61,140 nucleotides of DNA from Achromobacter sp. UMC46 (GCF_014170335.1 NZ_LZZS01000001.1:1-61140); one strand, 5' to 3'; numbered from the stretch's first letter, positions 34,154 to 44,470 are shown. Notes: a model not told the origin generated them from the sequence alone. Program-made: numbers and translations.

Positions 34154-35062
34154 CTAGACGCCGAAGCGCTCCACCAGCGGGGCCAGCGCGCCGCGCAGGC
34201 AGGTCGCCCAGAACTTGCCGGCTTCCGACAGCGGGCGGCTGCCATGCAGGATCATGTGGCACTCGAAATGCACGGCGGCCGTCAACGGCCGGTAGCACAG
34301 CCCCGCGGTCTCCATGCCCACGGCCGTCGCGGGGTTGGCGATGCCGACGCCATGCCCGGCCAGCGCCAACTGGCACACGGTGCTGGAATACGGCGTTTCG
34401 ATCGCCACCCTCAGATTCTGGCCCGCCTGGCGCAGCAGGGAGTCCAGCCGCTTGCGTGAGCCGTCCTCGGCGTTCAGCGCAATCACGTCCAGATCGGCCA
34501 GATGCGGAAAATCCACGCACGCCAGGCGCGCCAACGCATGCCCCGCCGGAAAGACGGCCACCGCCCGCAAGCTGGCCAGCCGGTGGCCGCGCAGGCCTTC
34601 CAGTTCGGATTCATCGGCCACGACGGCCAGGTCCAGTTCGCCCGACACCACCATGTCGCGCAGAGTGTTCGAGTCGCGGATCTGCAGATACAGGGGCGTG
34701 TCCGGATAACGCGTGCGGAACCGCGAGATCGCGTCGCTGACGACGGCGCCGCTGTAGGCGTGGATGCAGCCGATGCGCAGGCGCGGCTGCGCCGCGCCGC
34801 GGATCGCGCGGATCTTGCGGCCCAGGCTTTCCAGGCCGACATTCAAGCGGCGGATTTCCTCGTACAGCAGCGTGGCCTCGGGCGTGCGCTGCATGCGCTG
34901 GCGCACGCGCTCGAACAAGCGCAGCTCGATGCTGGCTTCCAGCGCGGCCAAGGTGGCGCTGACCGTCGCGGGCGACACGTCCAGCCGCCGCGCGGCGGCC
35001 GTCACGCTTTCCGTCTCGTAGACGGTGCGGAAGGTCTCGACCTGTTTTAGCGTGAAGGTCAT
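34154..35062 (-). CDS. LysR-family regulator convergent with the Bug/deacylase/PLP cluster
   Basis: This 302-residue LysR regulator has the N-terminal helix-turn-helix FTLKQVETFRTVYETESVTAAARRL followed by SPATVSATLAALE. Its effector domain has RIGCIHAYSGAVVSDAI and AGHGVGIANPATA. The stop lies 18 bases from the convergent PLP-enzyme stop, making it the natural regulator of the cluster, although it is not divergent from it. It lies 18 bases upstream of recO's stop on the same strand. The inducer is unknown. Confidence 0.85.
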   Translation of the reverse strand: MTFTLKQVETFRTVYETESVTAAARRLDVSPATVSATLAALEASIELRLFERVRQRMQRTPEATLLYEEIRRLNVGLESLGRKIRAIRGAAQPRLRIGCIHAYSGAVVSDAISRFRTRYPDTPLYLQIRDSNTLRDMVVSGELDLAVVADESELEGLRGHRLASLRAVAVFPAGHALARLACVDFPHLADLDVIALNAEDGSRKRLDSLLRQAGQNLRVAIETPYSSTVCQLALAGHGVGIANPATAVGMETAGLCYRPLTAAVHFECHMILHGSRPLSEAGKFWATCLRGALAPLVERFGV

Positions 35063-35080
35063 AGGCGGCGTGCGGCGCGC

Positions 35081-35668
35081 TTAGATGCGTTGCAGGTCCA
35101 TCAGCACGCGCCGGGTGGACAGCGGGCGGCCGGCCAGGATCTCGGCCAGCCGTTCCCGCAAGTCGCGGCGCAGCGCCGGCTCGATTGCAGGGTCTTCGAA
35201 ATCGGGCGCGTCTTCGTCCACGCCATAGCCCGTTTCGCGCAGCAAGGTCCATTCGAACCGGCGCAGCGCGCCCGCGGCGCGCGTGCCGTTGGACAGTTGC
35301 TGCAGCGCCATGTCGTAGGCGTCGAACAGCAAGGGGTGGGCGTCCTCGCGCGGCAGCAGGCGCAAGAGCAGCTCGTTCATGTACCAGGCGGACATCAGGG
35401 CGGTGCCCGTCAGCGGACGGATGCCGGCGATCTCGGCACGCGTCAGGGTCTTGACCTCGCCGTTGCCGGTCCAGGACAGCAGCAGGGGCTGAAAGGCCGA
35501 CAACACGGGACGCAGGACGGAATACGGGCGCTTGGCGCCCTTGGCGACCATGGCCACACAGCCATGATCGCGGGAGAACGTCTGAACAATAAGGGAAGTC
35601 TCACGCCACGCGGTGGCGTGCAGCATAAACCCCGGGCGATCCTGGACGCGAGGCGCCCGTCTACTCAT
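35081..35668 (-). CDS. recO: DNA repair protein RecO, short form
   Basis: RecO loads RecA onto SSB-coated DNA with RecR in recombinational gap repair. This version has 195 residues, clearly shorter than the 242 of E. coli. The N-terminal OB fold (GFMLHATAWRETSLIVQTFSRDHG, then VAKGAKRPYS) and central helices (LMSAWYMNELLLRLLPRED, LRRFEWTLLRETGYG) are present. The region after GYG goes straight to a short C-terminal helix, so part of the usual C-terminal domain is missing. The ATG at 35668 overlaps the era stop by 8 bases, arguing for coupling and against the longer frame. Confidence 0.85.
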   Translation of the reverse strand: MSRRAPRVQDRPGFMLHATAWRETSLIVQTFSRDHGCVAMVAKGAKRPYSVLRPVLSAFQPLLLSWTGNGEVKTLTRAEIAGIRPLTGTALMSAWYMNELLLRLLPREDAHPLLFDAYDMALQQLSNGTRAAGALRRFEWTLLRETGYGVDEDAPDFEDPAIEPALRRDLRERLAEILAGRPLSTRRVLMDLQRI

Positions 35669-36551
35669 AGCCCAAATCGCGGAGCGCACTCTCGCGGTCG
35701 GACCAGCCCTTGCGCACCTTGATGTACACCTCAAGGTGAACGGGCTTGTCCAGCAGCTTGGCGATGTCCTGCCGCGCCTCGGAGGCAATACGCTTCATGT
35801 GCATGCCGCCCGTGCCCAGCAGGATGGGCTTGTGGCTGTCGCGTTCGACCACCACGCAGGCGTTGATGCTGGCGCCCTTGCTGGTCTCTTCCCACTGCTC
35901 GATGACGACGGTGCAGCCGTAGGGCAGCTCGTCGCCCACCAGGCGGAAGATCTTCTCGCGCACCAGTTCGGCGGCGATGAAACGCATCGGGCGGTCGGTC
36001 AGCGTGTCTTCTTCGAACATCGCCTCGCCTTCCGGCAGGCGGGTCGCGATCTCTTGCAGCAGCTGGTCCAGCTGCTGGTTCTTGGTGGCGCTGACCGGCA
36101 CCACGGCGCCGAACGGATGCAGCGCCATGATCTTGGCGACGAAGGCGAACAGGTCGTCGCGGTTCTTCAACGCGTCGATCTTGGACACGACCAGGATCGT
36201 GCGCTCGGGGTTGGGTAGAAGCGGCAGCAGCTTGGCGTCGCCTTCAGACCACTTGCCGGCCTCGACCACATGCACCACCACGTCCACGTCGGCCAGCGCC
36301 TGCGTCACGACGCGGTTCATCATGCGGTTCATCGCGCCGCCATGGCGCGTCTGGAACCCCGGGGTGTCGACGAACACGAACTGCTCGTGCTCGCGCGTCA
36401 GCACGCCATGGATGCGGTGACGCGTGGTCTGCGCCTTGCGCGACACGATGGAGATCTTGGAACCGATCAGGGCGTTCGTCAGCGTGGACTTGCCCACATT
36501 GGGACGGCCAACAATGGCAACGAAGCCAGTACGAAAAGGGGTATCGCTCAT
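35661..36551 (-). CDS. era: GTPase Era
   Basis: Era is an essential GTPase for 16S rRNA 3'-end maturation and 30S assembly. It has 296 residues. The G1 motif GRPNVGKST is at about residues 15-23, the G3 motif is DTPGF, and the G4 motif is SKID. The C-terminal KH domain carries VIEQWEE and the final RVKGWSDRE-like segment (here [14 protein letters not shown]). It overlaps rnc by 4 bases upstream and recO by 8 bases downstream, the classical rnc-era-recO operon. Confidence 0.96.
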   Translation of the reverse strand: MSDTPFRTGFVAIVGRPNVGKSTLTNALIGSKISIVSRKAQTTRHRIHGVLTREHEQFVFVDTPGFQTRHGGAMNRMMNRVVTQALADVDVVVHVVEAGKWSEGDAKLLPLLPNPERTILVVSKIDALKNRDDLFAFVAKIMALHPFGAVVPVSATKNQQLDQLLQEIATRLPEGEAMFEEDTLTDRPMRFIAAELVREKIFRLVGDELPYGCTVVIEQWEETSKGASINACVVVERDSHKPILLGTGGMHMKRIASEARQDIAKLLDKPVHLEVYIKVRKGWSDRESALRDLGYE

Positions 36552-37309
36552 TTAGTCTCTTGAGCCACTGCCACGGGCAGCGACAATTGCGCGGTTTTGC
36601 GCGCCTTGCCCGACTTGCGGGCAGCCTTGGTCGCCGGGCTGATGGCCAACGCGGCCTCCAACGCCAGCTTGGCCGCCGATTGCTCGGCGGCGCGGCGGCT
36701 GGCGCCGGGCGCCGTAACCTTGATCTCGAGCGCCGGGATGGCGCACTCGACTTCGAACTGCTGGCTGTGGGCCGCGCCATGCGTAGCCACCACCGTATAC
36801 AACGGCAGCGCCAGCTTGCGGCCTTGCAGGAATTCCTGCAGCAAGGTCTTGGCGTCCTTGCCCAGCGTTTTGGGGTCGACCGAGGCCAGTACCGGCTGGT
36901 ACTGGCGCACGATCACGCGACGCGCGGCATCAAAGCCCGCGTCCAGGAAGACGGCGCCGAACAGCGCCTCGACCGTATCCGCAAGGATGGACGGCCGGCG
37001 GAATCCGCCGCTCTTCAGTTCACCTTCGCCCAGGCGCAGGTACTGCGACAGTTCCAGGCGCTGGGCGATATCCGCCAGCGACGCCTGCTTGACCAGATTG
37101 GCCCGCAGGCGCGACAGGTCGCCTTCGTCGATTTTGGAATAGCGCTCGAACAGCATGGCCGCAACGACGAAGTTCAGCACGGAATCCCCAAGGAATTCCA
37201 ATCGCTCGTTGTGGCGCGCACCATGACTGCGATGCGTCAGTGCCTGTTCCAGCAAGCCTGCATCACTGAAGTGGTGATCCAGGCGGTTTTCTAGCGTGGC
37301 TAGCGACAT
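36548..37309 (-). CDS. rnc: ribonuclease III
   Basis: This double-strand-specific endoribonuclease processes rRNA precursors and regulates mRNAs. It has 253 residues. The catalytic signature [11 protein letters not shown] is at residues 35-45, with D42 as a metal ligand. The second catalytic cluster is [13 protein letters not shown]. The C-terminal dsRNA-binding domain runs from about residue 155 to 225 ([27 protein letters not shown]). A Lys-rich tail ([11 protein letters not shown]) follows. It starts 2 bases after lepB's stop. Confidence 0.96.
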   Translation of the reverse strand: MSLATLENRLDHHFSDAGLLEQALTHRSHGARHNERLEFLGDSVLNFVVAAMLFERYSKIDEGDLSRLRANLVKQASLADIAQRLELSQYLRLGEGELKSGGFRRPSILADTVEALFGAVFLDAGFDAARRVIVRQYQPVLASVDPKTLGKDAKTLLQEFLQGRKLALPLYTVVATHGAAHSQQFEVECAIPALEIKVTAPGASRRAAEQSAAKLALEAALAISPATKAARKSGKARKTAQLSLPVAVAQETK

Positions 37310-37311
37310 AA

Positions 37312-38196
37312 TCAGTTGAACCGGCCGATGCGGCTGAGATCGCTGAAATTCATCCAGATGAAGAACGCGCGTCCGACGATATTGGATTCAGGTACGAAGC
37401 CCCAGTACCGGCTGTCCGCGCTGTTGTCCCGATTATCGCCCATGGCGAAATAACTGCCTTCAGGTACTTTGCAGCGTACCCCATTGCGGCTGTATTGGCA
37501 GTTTTCCCGGTTGGGAAATTGCCACATCGGCGAATAATCTTGCGGCTTGTTCTCATCCAGCAGGATCTTGTGCTCAACGTCGCCCAACTTCTCTTTATAT
37601 TGTGCGATATAGGAGACACGATCCGGCTCGAAGTAGTCGCCGTCGCGCACATGCGGCACCAATTCGCCGTTTATGTACAGTTTTTTGTCCAGGTAGGCGA
37701 TTTCATCGCCCGGCAGGCCGACCACGCGCTTGATGTAGTCCACGTCCGGATCCACCGGATACCGGAACACGAACACGTCGCCGCGCTGGGGCTTGCCGAT
37801 ATCCACCACCTTCTTGTCGATCACGGGCAGGCGCAAGCCGTAGCTGAACTTGTTCACGAGGATCAGGTCGCCGGATTGCAGCGTGGGCAGCATCGAACCC
37901 GACGGGATCCGGAACGGCTCCACCACGAACGAACGCAGCATGAAGACGAACAGGATGACGGGAAAGAAGCTGACGGCGTATTCGATCCACCATGGCACGC
38001 GCCGCGCGGCGTCGCCGGCTTCGCGGCGCAGGCGCTCGGCTTCCTGGGCGTCTCCGACCAGGGCCGCGTCGTACTGCGCCATTGCCGCTTGCGCGCGGGC
38101 TTCGCGACCACGTCGCAGCACCGCAAGATCAAGCACCCAGATAATGCCGGTCAGGACCAGCAGAACAAACAGGATCAGGGCAAAGTTCCAACTCAT
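37312..38196 (-). CDS. lepB: signal peptidase I
   Basis: This inner-membrane protease removes signal peptides from exported preproteins. It has 294 residues. One N-terminal membrane anchor ([21 protein letters not shown]) and a second ([15 protein letters not shown]) precede the catalytic region. The catalytic Ser is S101 in [12 protein letters not shown] and the Lys is K156 in [11 protein letters not shown]. The C-terminal [17 protein letters not shown] motif is present. It lies 23 bases downstream of lepA. Confidence 0.96.
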   Translation of the reverse strand: MSWNFALILFVLLVLTGIIWVLDLAVLRRGREARAQAAMAQYDAALVGDAQEAERLRREAGDAARRVPWWIEYAVSFFPVILFVFMLRSFVVEPFRIPSGSMLPTLQSGDLILVNKFSYGLRLPVIDKKVVDIGKPQRGDVFVFRYPVDPDVDYIKRVVGLPGDEIAYLDKKLYINGELVPHVRDGDYFEPDRVSYIAQYKEKLGDVEHKILLDENKPQDYSPMWQFPNRENCQYSRNGVRCKVPEGSYFAMGDNRDNSADSRYWGFVPESNIVGRAFFIWMNFSDLSRIGRFN

Positions 38197-38219
38197 CAGC
38201 TAACCGCCTTCTTTTGGTT

Positions 38220-40013
38220 CTACTTGTCTTCCACTTGCAGGATGGCCAGGAACGCCTCCTGCGGAATTTCCACGCTACCCACCTGCTTCATGCGCTTCTT
38301 GCCGGCCTTCTGCTTTTCCAGCAGCTTCTTCTTGCGCGAGATATCGCCGCCATAGCACTTGGCCAGCACGTTCTTGCGCAACGCCTTCACGTTTTCACGC
38401 GCAATGATTTCGGCGCCGATGGCCGCCTGGATGACCACGTCGAACATCTGGCGCGGGATCAGGCCGCGCATGCGGGTCACGACGTCGCGGGCGCGATGGC
38501 GCGCATTGCTGCGGTGGACGATCACGGCCAGCGCATCCACGCGGTCGTTGTTGATCAGCAAGTCCACGCGCACCACGTCGGCCGAGCGGTACTCCAGGAA
38601 TTCGTAGTCCATCGAGGCATAGCCGCGCGACACCGACTTCAGCTTGTCGAAGAAGTCCAGCACGATCTCAGCCAGCGGAATCTCGTACACCAGGTGGACC
38701 TGGCGGCCGTGATAGCTCATATTGACCTGCGAGCCGCGCTTGTTGTTGCACAGCGTCATGACCGGACCGACGTAGTCCTGCGGCATGAACAGCGTGACCT
38801 TCACGATGGGCTCGCGGATGTCCTGGATCTTGCCCACTTCCGGCATGCGGGACGGGCTTTCCACAGTGATCACCGAGCCGTCGCGCTGCTCGACTTCATA
38901 CACCACCGACGGCGCGGTGGTGATGATGTCCATGTCAAATTCACGCTCCAGGCGCTCCTGCACGATTTCCATGTGCAAGAGGCCCAGGAAGCCGCAGCGG
39001 AAGCCGAAGCCCAGCGCCTGCGAGACTTCCGGCTCGAACATCAGCGCGGCGTCGTTCAGCTTCAGCTTGTCGAGCGAATCGCGCAGCTGGTCGTATTCCG
39101 AGCTTTCCACCGGGTACAGGCCGGCGAACACCTGCGGCTTGACTTCCTTGAAGCCGGGCAGCGCGCTGGTGGCGGGCTTGTTGGCCAGCGTGACCGTATC
39201 GCCCACCTTGGCGTCTTCCAGCTGCTTGATGCCGGCGATGATGAAGCCCACTTCGCCTGCCGACAGATGCGGACGCTGCTGCGACTTCGGCGTGAACACG
39301 CCGGTCTGCTCGCACAAGTGGGTGGCGCCGGAGGCCATCAACAGGATCTTGTCCTTGGGCTTGAGCACGCCGTTGATGATGCGCACCAGCATGACCACGC
39401 CCACGTAGTTGTCGAACCACGAGTCGATGACCAGCGCTTGCAGCGGCGCGGCGGGATCGCCCTTGGGCGCCGGCACGCGGGCCACGATGGTTTCCAGGAT
39501 CTCGTCGATGCCCATGCCCGTCTTGGCGCTGGCCAGCACCGCTTCCGAGGCGTCGATGCCGATCACGTCTTCGACTTCCTGGCGCGCGCCTTCGGGATCG
39601 GCCTGCGGCAGATCCATCTTGTTCAGGACCGGCACCACTTCCACGCCCAGCTCGATGGCGGTGTAGCAGTTGGCGACCGTCTGGGCTTCCACGCCCTGCG
39701 ACGCGTCCACCACCAGCAGCGCGCCTTCGCACGCCGACAGCGAACGGCTGACTTCATATGAGAAGTCCACGTGCCCCGGGGTGTCGATCAGGTTCAGGTT
39801 GTAGGTCTTGCCGTCGTTCGCCTTGTAATGCAGGGCGGCGGTCTGAGCCTTGATGGTGATGCCGCGCTCGCGTTCGATTTCCATGGAATCGAGCACCTGC
39901 GCCGACATTTCGCGATCCGCCAATCCGCCGCAGCGCTGGATCAGGCGATCGGCCAGAGTCGATTTACCGTGATCGATGTGGGCAATGATGGAGAAGTTGC
40001 GAATATGCTGCAT
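38220..40013 (-). CDS. lepA: elongation factor 4 (LepA)
   Basis: This ribosome-associated translational GTPase back-translocates or remodels stalled ribosomes. It has 597 residues. The P-loop is AHIDHGKST near residues 11-19, switch II is DTPGHVDF, and the guanine-specificity motif is NKMDLP. The LepA-specific C-terminal domain ends in the Lys-rich [19 protein letters not shown]. The start [10 protein letters not shown] at 40013 is chosen over a longer frame lacking family similarity. It begins the lepA-lepB-rnc-era-recO run, about 230 bases and a terminator away from mucD. Confidence 0.96.
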   Translation of the reverse strand: MQHIRNFSIIAHIDHGKSTLADRLIQRCGGLADREMSAQVLDSMEIERERGITIKAQTAALHYKANDGKTYNLNLIDTPGHVDFSYEVSRSLSACEGALLVVDASQGVEAQTVANCYTAIELGVEVVPVLNKMDLPQADPEGARQEVEDVIGIDASEAVLASAKTGMGIDEILETIVARVPAPKGDPAAPLQALVIDSWFDNYVGVVMLVRIINGVLKPKDKILLMASGATHLCEQTGVFTPKSQQRPHLSAGEVGFIIAGIKQLEDAKVGDTVTLANKPATSALPGFKEVKPQVFAGLYPVESSEYDQLRDSLDKLKLNDAALMFEPEVSQALGFGFRCGFLGLLHMEIVQERLEREFDMDIITTAPSVVYEVEQRDGSVITVESPSRMPEVGKIQDIREPIVKVTLFMPQDYVGPVMTLCNNKRGSQVNMSYHGRQVHLVYEIPLAEIVLDFFDKLKSVSRGYASMDYEFLEYRSADVVRVDLLINNDRVDALAVIVHRSNARHRARDVVTRMRGLIPRQMFDVVIQAAIGAEIIARENVKALRKNVLAKCYGGDISRKKKLLEKQKAGKKRMKQVGSVEIPQEAFLAILQVEDK

Positions 40014-40127
40014 GCTTGAAATTATAAGGGACGGAACACTCGGCACAAGGCCGGAAGACACCGCCGCCGGAGTACGCACGGCTGACGTGAAGGGCGCTGG
40101 CGGGCCGCTGGTAGGCAATACCCGGGC

Positions 40128-40155
40128 AAAAACGAGGGGGCGCCAAGCGCCCCCT
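40128..40155 (-). terminator. rho-independent terminator between mucD and lepA
   Basis: On the minus strand AGGGGGCGC pairs with GCGCCCCCT around a 3-base loop (40135-40155), followed by CGTTTTTG. It lies about 90 bases past the mucD stop and 115 bases before the lepA start, so lepA probably has its own promoter. Confidence 0.82.
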
Positions 40156-40243
40156 CTTGCGGCAACCAGCCATTTTAGCTGGTCTTGGGGTTTTTTTTCT
40201 GCCGCCGGACCGCACCGGGGCAAAAAGCAGCGCGCTTCAGCCT

Positions 40244-41725
40244 TTACTTCGAGGCCGGAACCGCCACCCATTGCGTCTGATCGCCGCGGCGCACCAGCAA
40301 ACCTGCGGCGCGGGACTTGTCCAGCTTGCCCACGAGCGTGGCGAATTGCTTCGCGCCGGTGACGTCAGTGTCGTTCAGGGCCAACACAATATCGCCTTCC
40401 TGCAGGCCGGCCTTGGCGGCCGCGCCTTCGGCGACCTTCACCTGGACGCCGCCCTTGATGCGCAGCTTCTTCTGCACGTCGGCGGGCACATCCACCACGC
40501 CCAGGCCCAGCGCGTTCGTGACTTCGGGCGCCGGCGCCGGCTTCTTGCCTGCCGCCGCGGCCTTCTCGGTCGGAATCTCGCCGACCTTGACCGACAGCGT
40601 CATGCTCTTGCCCTTGCGCCACACTTCCATGTTGGCGCGCGTGCCCGGCTTGGTTTCGCCCACGATGCGCGGCAGGTCAGACCAGCGTTTGATCGGTTCG
40701 TTGTTGAACTTCAGGATCACGTCGCCCGGCTGCACACCCGCTTCTTCGGCAGGACCTTCGGCTTCCACGCTGCTGACCAGCGCGCCTTCAGCCTTGGGCA
40801 GGCCGATGGCTTCGGCCACATCCTTGCCCACTTCGCCGATCTGCACGCCGACCCGGCCGCGCGTCACCTTACCCGTGGCGCGCAACTGGTCGACCACCCG
40901 CATCGCTTCGTCGATCGGGATGGCCAGCGAAATGCCCATGAAACCGCCACTGCGCGAAATGATCTGGGAATTGATGCCCACGACCTCGCCGTCCAGGTTG
41001 ATCAGCGGGCCGCCCGAGTTGCCGGGGTTCACGGCCACGTCGGTCTGGATGAACGGCAGGTATTCGCCGGTATCGCGGCCGATCGCGCTGACGATGCCGG
41101 AGGTCACGGTGGAATCCAGGCCGAACGGCGAACCGATGGCCAGCACCCACTGCCCTTTCTTCAGCTTCTTGGGGTCGCCGATGACCAGCGGGATCATGTC
41201 CTTGGCTTCGATCTTGATCAGCGCCACGTCGGTGCGTTCGTCCGTGCCGATGACCTTGGCCTTGAACTCGCGGCCGTCGGTGAGCGTGACGTAGATGTCC
41301 GTCGCGTCGACCACCACGTGGTTGTTGGTCAGGATGAAGCCGTCATCCGATATGAAGAAACCCGACCCCACGCCACGCGGCACGGTCCGTTCCTCTGGCT
41401 GCGAAGGCTGCGGACGCTGACGCGGCGTCGGGGACTGACCGCCGGGGCCCGGAGGCTGGAAGTCGGGGCCGAAGAACCAACGGAACAATTCATAGGGATC
41501 GCCGCCGCCACCAGGGCCAGGGCCACGCACCGGCACGGTTGCCGTGGTGCGGATATTCACGACCGCGGGGTCGGCCTTTTCAACAATGCCCGTAAAGTCG
41601 GGCAACGCCACCGTGGGCGTCTGCGCCACCGAAGCGGGGACATACGCGGCGGACATCGCCACGCTTGCCGCCACAACCATCAGAAAGCGCCGGAAAAAAG
41701 CGTTCGACACCGTCATTGCTTTCAT
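40244..41725 (-). CDS. mucD: DegP/HtrA-family periplasmic serine protease (MucD)
   Basis: This Do-family protease/chaperone of the envelope stress response has 493 residues. The signal peptide is [23 protein letters not shown] Pro/Gly-rich linker (about 67-115) precedes the trypsin-like domain with catalytic H136, D166 and S237 (GNSGGPL). Two PDZ domains follow. It is last in the rpoE-rseA-rseB-mucD operon, 41 bases after rseB, so it should be induced with sigma-E. It ends at a strong terminator. DegQ would be an equally acceptable name. Confidence 0.92.
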   Translation of the reverse strand: MKAMTVSNAFFRRFLMVVAASVAMSAAYVPASVAQTPTVALPDFTGIVEKADPAVVNIRTTATVPVRGPGPGGGGDPYELFRWFFGPDFQPPGPGGQSPTPRQRPQPSQPEERTVPRGVGSGFFISDDGFILTNNHVVVDATDIYVTLTDGREFKAKVIGTDERTDVALIKIEAKDMIPLVIGDPKKLKKGQWVLAIGSPFGLDSTVTSGIVSAIGRDTGEYLPFIQTDVAVNPGNSGGPLINLDGEVVGINSQIISRSGGFMGISLAIPIDEAMRVVDQLRATGKVTRGRVGVQIGEVGKDVAEAIGLPKAEGALVSSVEAEGPAEEAGVQPGDVILKFNNEPIKRWSDLPRIVGETKPGTRANMEVWRKGKSMTLSVKVGEIPTEKAAAAGKKPAPAPEVTNALGLGVVDVPADVQKKLRIKGGVQVKVAEGAAAKAGLQEGDIVLALNDTDVTGAKQFATLVGKLDKSRAAGLLVRRGDQTQWVAVPASK

Positions 41726-41766
41726 AAATTACTCCGAAATTGCTGCTAGCCGCCCCGGGGAACGGG

Positions 41767-42849
41767 TCACTTGGACCCGGCCGTCCCGGTTGCCGGTGCT
41801 GCCGCCGCAGGGGCGACGGGCACATACTCAGTCGCTTCCGCCAACTGTTCCAGCGTCGCCACGGGCACTTCGCCTACGGCCGTCAGCCAGAAGTCCGCAA
41901 TGCGCGTTCCGTAGACGGTAATCGACCCGCGCTGCGCGGCGCCATGCGGGGGATGATGCCCGCGTTGGCTGTCATAAGGCTCGATGAAGACGGATATGGC
42001 CGCCAGTCCGTCAGACAGCACCATCTGATTGACGGTTGCGCCGCGCCCCATCGAGCGCGCCACCTGCATGATTACCTTGAAGCCCTTGGGCGCCGGAATG
42101 CGCCACCCCTGGGCCGACAGGTCCACGGGCGCCATCGACGGCTCAAGCACCTTCCAGTCGCGGGTGCTCCAGCGCGAGGTCAGCAATTGGGGGTCGACTT
42201 CCGACCCCAGCCGCAACGACGTGAACGACACCTGCTCGACCACGCCGCGCGCGGCGTTCAGGGTCTGGGCCTTCAGCAGCAGATTGGTTTCAAGGTCGGC
42301 GCACAGGCGGTAGCCGTAGCGCAGCTTGTCCAGTGGCTCGATCGTGATCAGCCGGCACTCGCGGCCCGCCACCCGGTGCAACTTGGGTTCGGTGCTGATC
42401 TTGTAGTGTTCGGCCAGGTTGGCGGGATCGCCCAGCAACAAGCCGGGGAAACGGTCGCCGCGGCGGCGCTCGACCAGCACGGTCTTGCGCTCGGGGATCA
42501 GGCACTGCACGTCTTCGTTGTGCCGCAGATATTCGCGCGGCTGGCCATCCAGGATTTCCAGGCGTTCGCGTTCACCGGTGCCGTCCAGGACGTGCACCAG
42601 GCGCGAAGACTGGATCATTTCGCCCTGTTGATACATGAAGACGCCGGCGTAATCCTGCTTGCGCGCGGCCTGCTGGATGCGCGACAGCAACTGGACGACG
42701 TCATCGGCTGCCGGAGCGGTATCGGCGGCGCGCGCAGGTTCATGCGCGGCCAGGAAAGCGGTCAGAAGCGTGGCGGCGAACCAGCCAGCACGGTGCGCGT
42801 GCCAGGAGGCTGCGCGCGGCCAACGTGTCGGTAACACCAGCGCCATCAA
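41767..42849 (-). CDS. rseB: sigma-E regulatory protein RseB/MucB
   Basis: This periplasmic sensor binds RseA and shields it from proteolysis until lipopolysaccharide or lipoprotein signals appear. It has 360 residues. The N-terminal signal segment is WFAATLLTAFLAAHEPARA. The large lipid-binding-like domain (GVFMYQQGEMIQSSRLVHVLDG near 69-90) and the small C-terminal domain (GWRIPAPKGFKVIMQVAR, FIEPYD) are in place. The ATG overlaps the rseA stop by 4 bases, giving near-equal synthesis of the two partners. Confidence 0.92.
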   Translation of the reverse strand: MMALVLPTRWPRAASWHAHRAGWFAATLLTAFLAAHEPARAADTAPAADDVVQLLSRIQQAARKQDYAGVFMYQQGEMIQSSRLVHVLDGTGERERLEILDGQPREYLRHNEDVQCLIPERKTVLVERRRGDRFPGLLLGDPANLAEHYKISTEPKLHRVAGRECRLITIEPLDKLRYGYRLCADLETNLLLKAQTLNAARGVVEQVSFTSLRLGSEVDPQLLTSRWSTRDWKVLEPSMAPVDLSAQGWRIPAPKGFKVIMQVARSMGRGATVNQMVLSDGLAAISVFIEPYDSQRGHHPPHGAAQRGSITVYGTRIADFWLTAVGEVPVATLEQLAEATEYVPVAPAAAAPATGTAGSK

Positions 42850-43352
42850 CGCCCCGCCCCGACGTCGAACGAGACCTGGCGAACCGCGCTGGGGCCGGCC
42901 ATCTGGCGATGGGCCTCCAGGTAGTCGCGCAGGCCCGCATCATCCGCGGAGGCAGGCGTGCCGCTGGCATCTGCCAGCACGCGCACTTCGGTCGCCGGCG
43001 TGCCCGTCAGGTAGGGCTGAGCCACCCAGGCGACCGTCGCCACGGCGGCCGCCACGGCCAGGCCGGACAGGCCGTAGCGCAACGGCGAACGGCGCCGGGG
43101 CGCCGCCACGATCGGCAATTCGGCGTCCAGCGCCCGCGCCAGCCGGGACTGGAAAGCGGCGCTGGGCGTCAATGCCAGATCGGCATTACGGAGGGAATCA
43201 CCAATCAAATGATAGGTGTCCCAGGTCTGACGTCCTTCCTTGGACAACAGACCGGGAAGAATATCGTCGGAATCTTCTCCGTCCATCCAGGCGGAAACCG
43301 ATTCCTCCCAGGAGGATTCGGTGATTTCAACGGACTTGGCTGCGGTTTGCAT
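42846..43352 (-). CDS. rseA: anti-sigma-E factor RseA
   Basis: This membrane anti-sigma factor holds RpoE inactive at the inner membrane. It has 168 residues. The cytoplasmic N-terminal part (SSWEESVSAWMDGE, then TYHLIGDSLR) is the sigma-binding domain. One membrane span lies near residues 90-112 (LSGLAVAAAVATVAWVA), and a short periplasmic tail follows. The ATG at 43352 is chosen because AAGGAG lies 8 bases upstream; a GTG 9 bases earlier overlaps that site. It is 12 bases after rpoE. Confidence 0.92.
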   Translation of the reverse strand: MQTAAKSVEITESSWEESVSAWMDGEDSDDILPGLLSKEGRQTWDTYHLIGDSLRNADLALTPSAAFQSRLARALDAELPIVAAPRRRSPLRYGLSGLAVAAAVATVAWVAQPYLTGTPATEVRVLADASGTPASADDAGLRDYLEAHRQMAGPSAVRQVSFDVGAGR

Positions 43353-43364
43353 GACTGCCACTCC

Positions 43365-43964
43365 TTACCAGCGACGCTCGGCATCGGTGCCAAGCAATGG
43401 ACGCAATTTGGTCGCGATGGCCTCGCGCGCACGAAAAATGCGGGAGCGCACCGTACCGATCGGGCAATCCATGCTCTGGGCGATGTCTTCGTAACTCATA
43501 CCTTCGATTTCACGCAGGACAATTGCGGTACGCAACTCTTCGGGCAATTGCTCGATGGCCGCGTTCACCGTCTCGGCGATTTCGCGGCTGGCAACCATGG
43601 ACTCCGGCGTGCTTATATCGGTTAGGTTGTCGGTTTCGTTAAAAGTTTCACCGTCTTCCGTTTCTATCGCATTTGGCGCGCTGGGACGCCGGCCCTGCGA
43701 GGCCAGCCAATTGCGCGCCGTGTTGATGGCGATACGATACAACCAGGTGTAGAACGCGCTGTCGCCCCGGAACTGGGGCAACGCCCGATAAGCCTTGATG
43801 AAGGCTTCCTGGGCCACGTCCTCGATTTCCGAGGGGTCGCGGATCATCCGGGCCAGCAGGCGCAGAATCTTGCGCTGGTACTTCAGCACCAGCAGATCGA
43901 AGGCCTTCTTGTCGCCCCGCTGAACGCGCGCGACAAGCTCGGCGTCGACTTCGCGCTCGCTCAT
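43365..43964 (-). CDS. rpoE: RNA polymerase sigma factor RpoE
   Basis: This ECF sigma factor directs the extracytoplasmic stress regulon. It has 199 residues. Region 2 (AFDLLVLKYQRKILRLLARM, then VAQEAFIKAYRAL) and region 4 (LPEELRTAIVLREIEGMSYEDIA, then GTVRSRIFRAREA) are complete. A linker rich in acidic and polar residues (ETEDGETFNETDNLTD) lies between. The ATG at 43964 has AGGAGG close upstream and overlaps the preceding small membrane protein by 4 bases. It heads rseA-rseB-mucD. Confidence 0.95.
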   Translation of the reverse strand: MSEREVDAELVARVQRGDKKAFDLLVLKYQRKILRLLARMIRDPSEIEDVAQEAFIKAYRALPQFRGDSAFYTWLYRIAINTARNWLASQGRRPSAPNAIETEDGETFNETDNLTDISTPESMVASREIAETVNAAIEQLPEELRTAIVLREIEGMSYEDIAQSMDCPIGTVRSRIFRAREAIATKLRPLLGTDAERRW

Positions 43965-44470
43965 GACGCCTCCTGCGGGCGTGCCGCCGGCTGCGTGCGC
44001 CGCGCCGTGCCCGTCAGCAGGCAAAGGCGCCGCCAGGACTCGGGTCGCAGCGTCCGTTGCCAGACGGTGAGGGTGATTGTTCTATTTGTAAAGGCCGTAC
44101 TCCCGGTGGGCAAGGGCTGCAAAGTGAGCGTGAGCCAGCGCAGGCCGCGCTGCTGATTCAACAGCACCGCGTCTTGCCAGCCTTGCGGCCGGCGCACCTG
44201 CCAGCGCCCAACCCCGGTCGCCGTTCGTATTGCCGATACCGGGGACAGGCTGCTCCGTGCCGAGTGTAACAGCCCGGCCGGCACAAGCAGGAACAACACA
44301 AGCAGCAGCGCGATCACCGCGCCCGCCGCCCATGCCGGGCCGCCCCAGGAAGCCGCCGTCAGCACGCAGGCCGCAGCCACGGCGATCGCCAGGCCGCAAA
44401 GCGCGCGGACGCCAGGCGGCTGCCCGGCAGGCACCTGAAACGACCAGCGCCCTGCGTCCGAGCCTTCCAA
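43961..44470 (-). CDS. small membrane protein coupled to rpoE (YgfX-like)
   Basis: This is an unrecognised 169-residue protein with two hydrophobic spans near the N-terminus (GLAIAVAAACVLTAASWGG and VIALLLVLFLLVPAGLL). A cytoplasmic-looking part rich in Arg and Trp follows (VGRWQVRRPQGWQDAVLL). That layout resembles YgfX/CptA-type proteins, but the match is by shape only. Its stop overlaps the rpoE start by 4 bases and it begins 1 base after fabF, so it bridges the fatty-acid and sigma-E operons. A role in sensing or tuning sigma-E is conceivable but unproven. Confidence 0.65.
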   Translation of the reverse strand: MEGSDAGRWSFQVPAGQPPGVRALCGLAIAVAAACVLTAASWGGPAWAAGAVIALLLVLFLLVPAGLLHSARSSLSPVSAIRTATGVGRWQVRRPQGWQDAVLLNQQRGLRWLTLTLQPLPTGSTAFTNRTITLTVWQRTLRPESWRRLCLLTGTARRTQPAARPQEAS

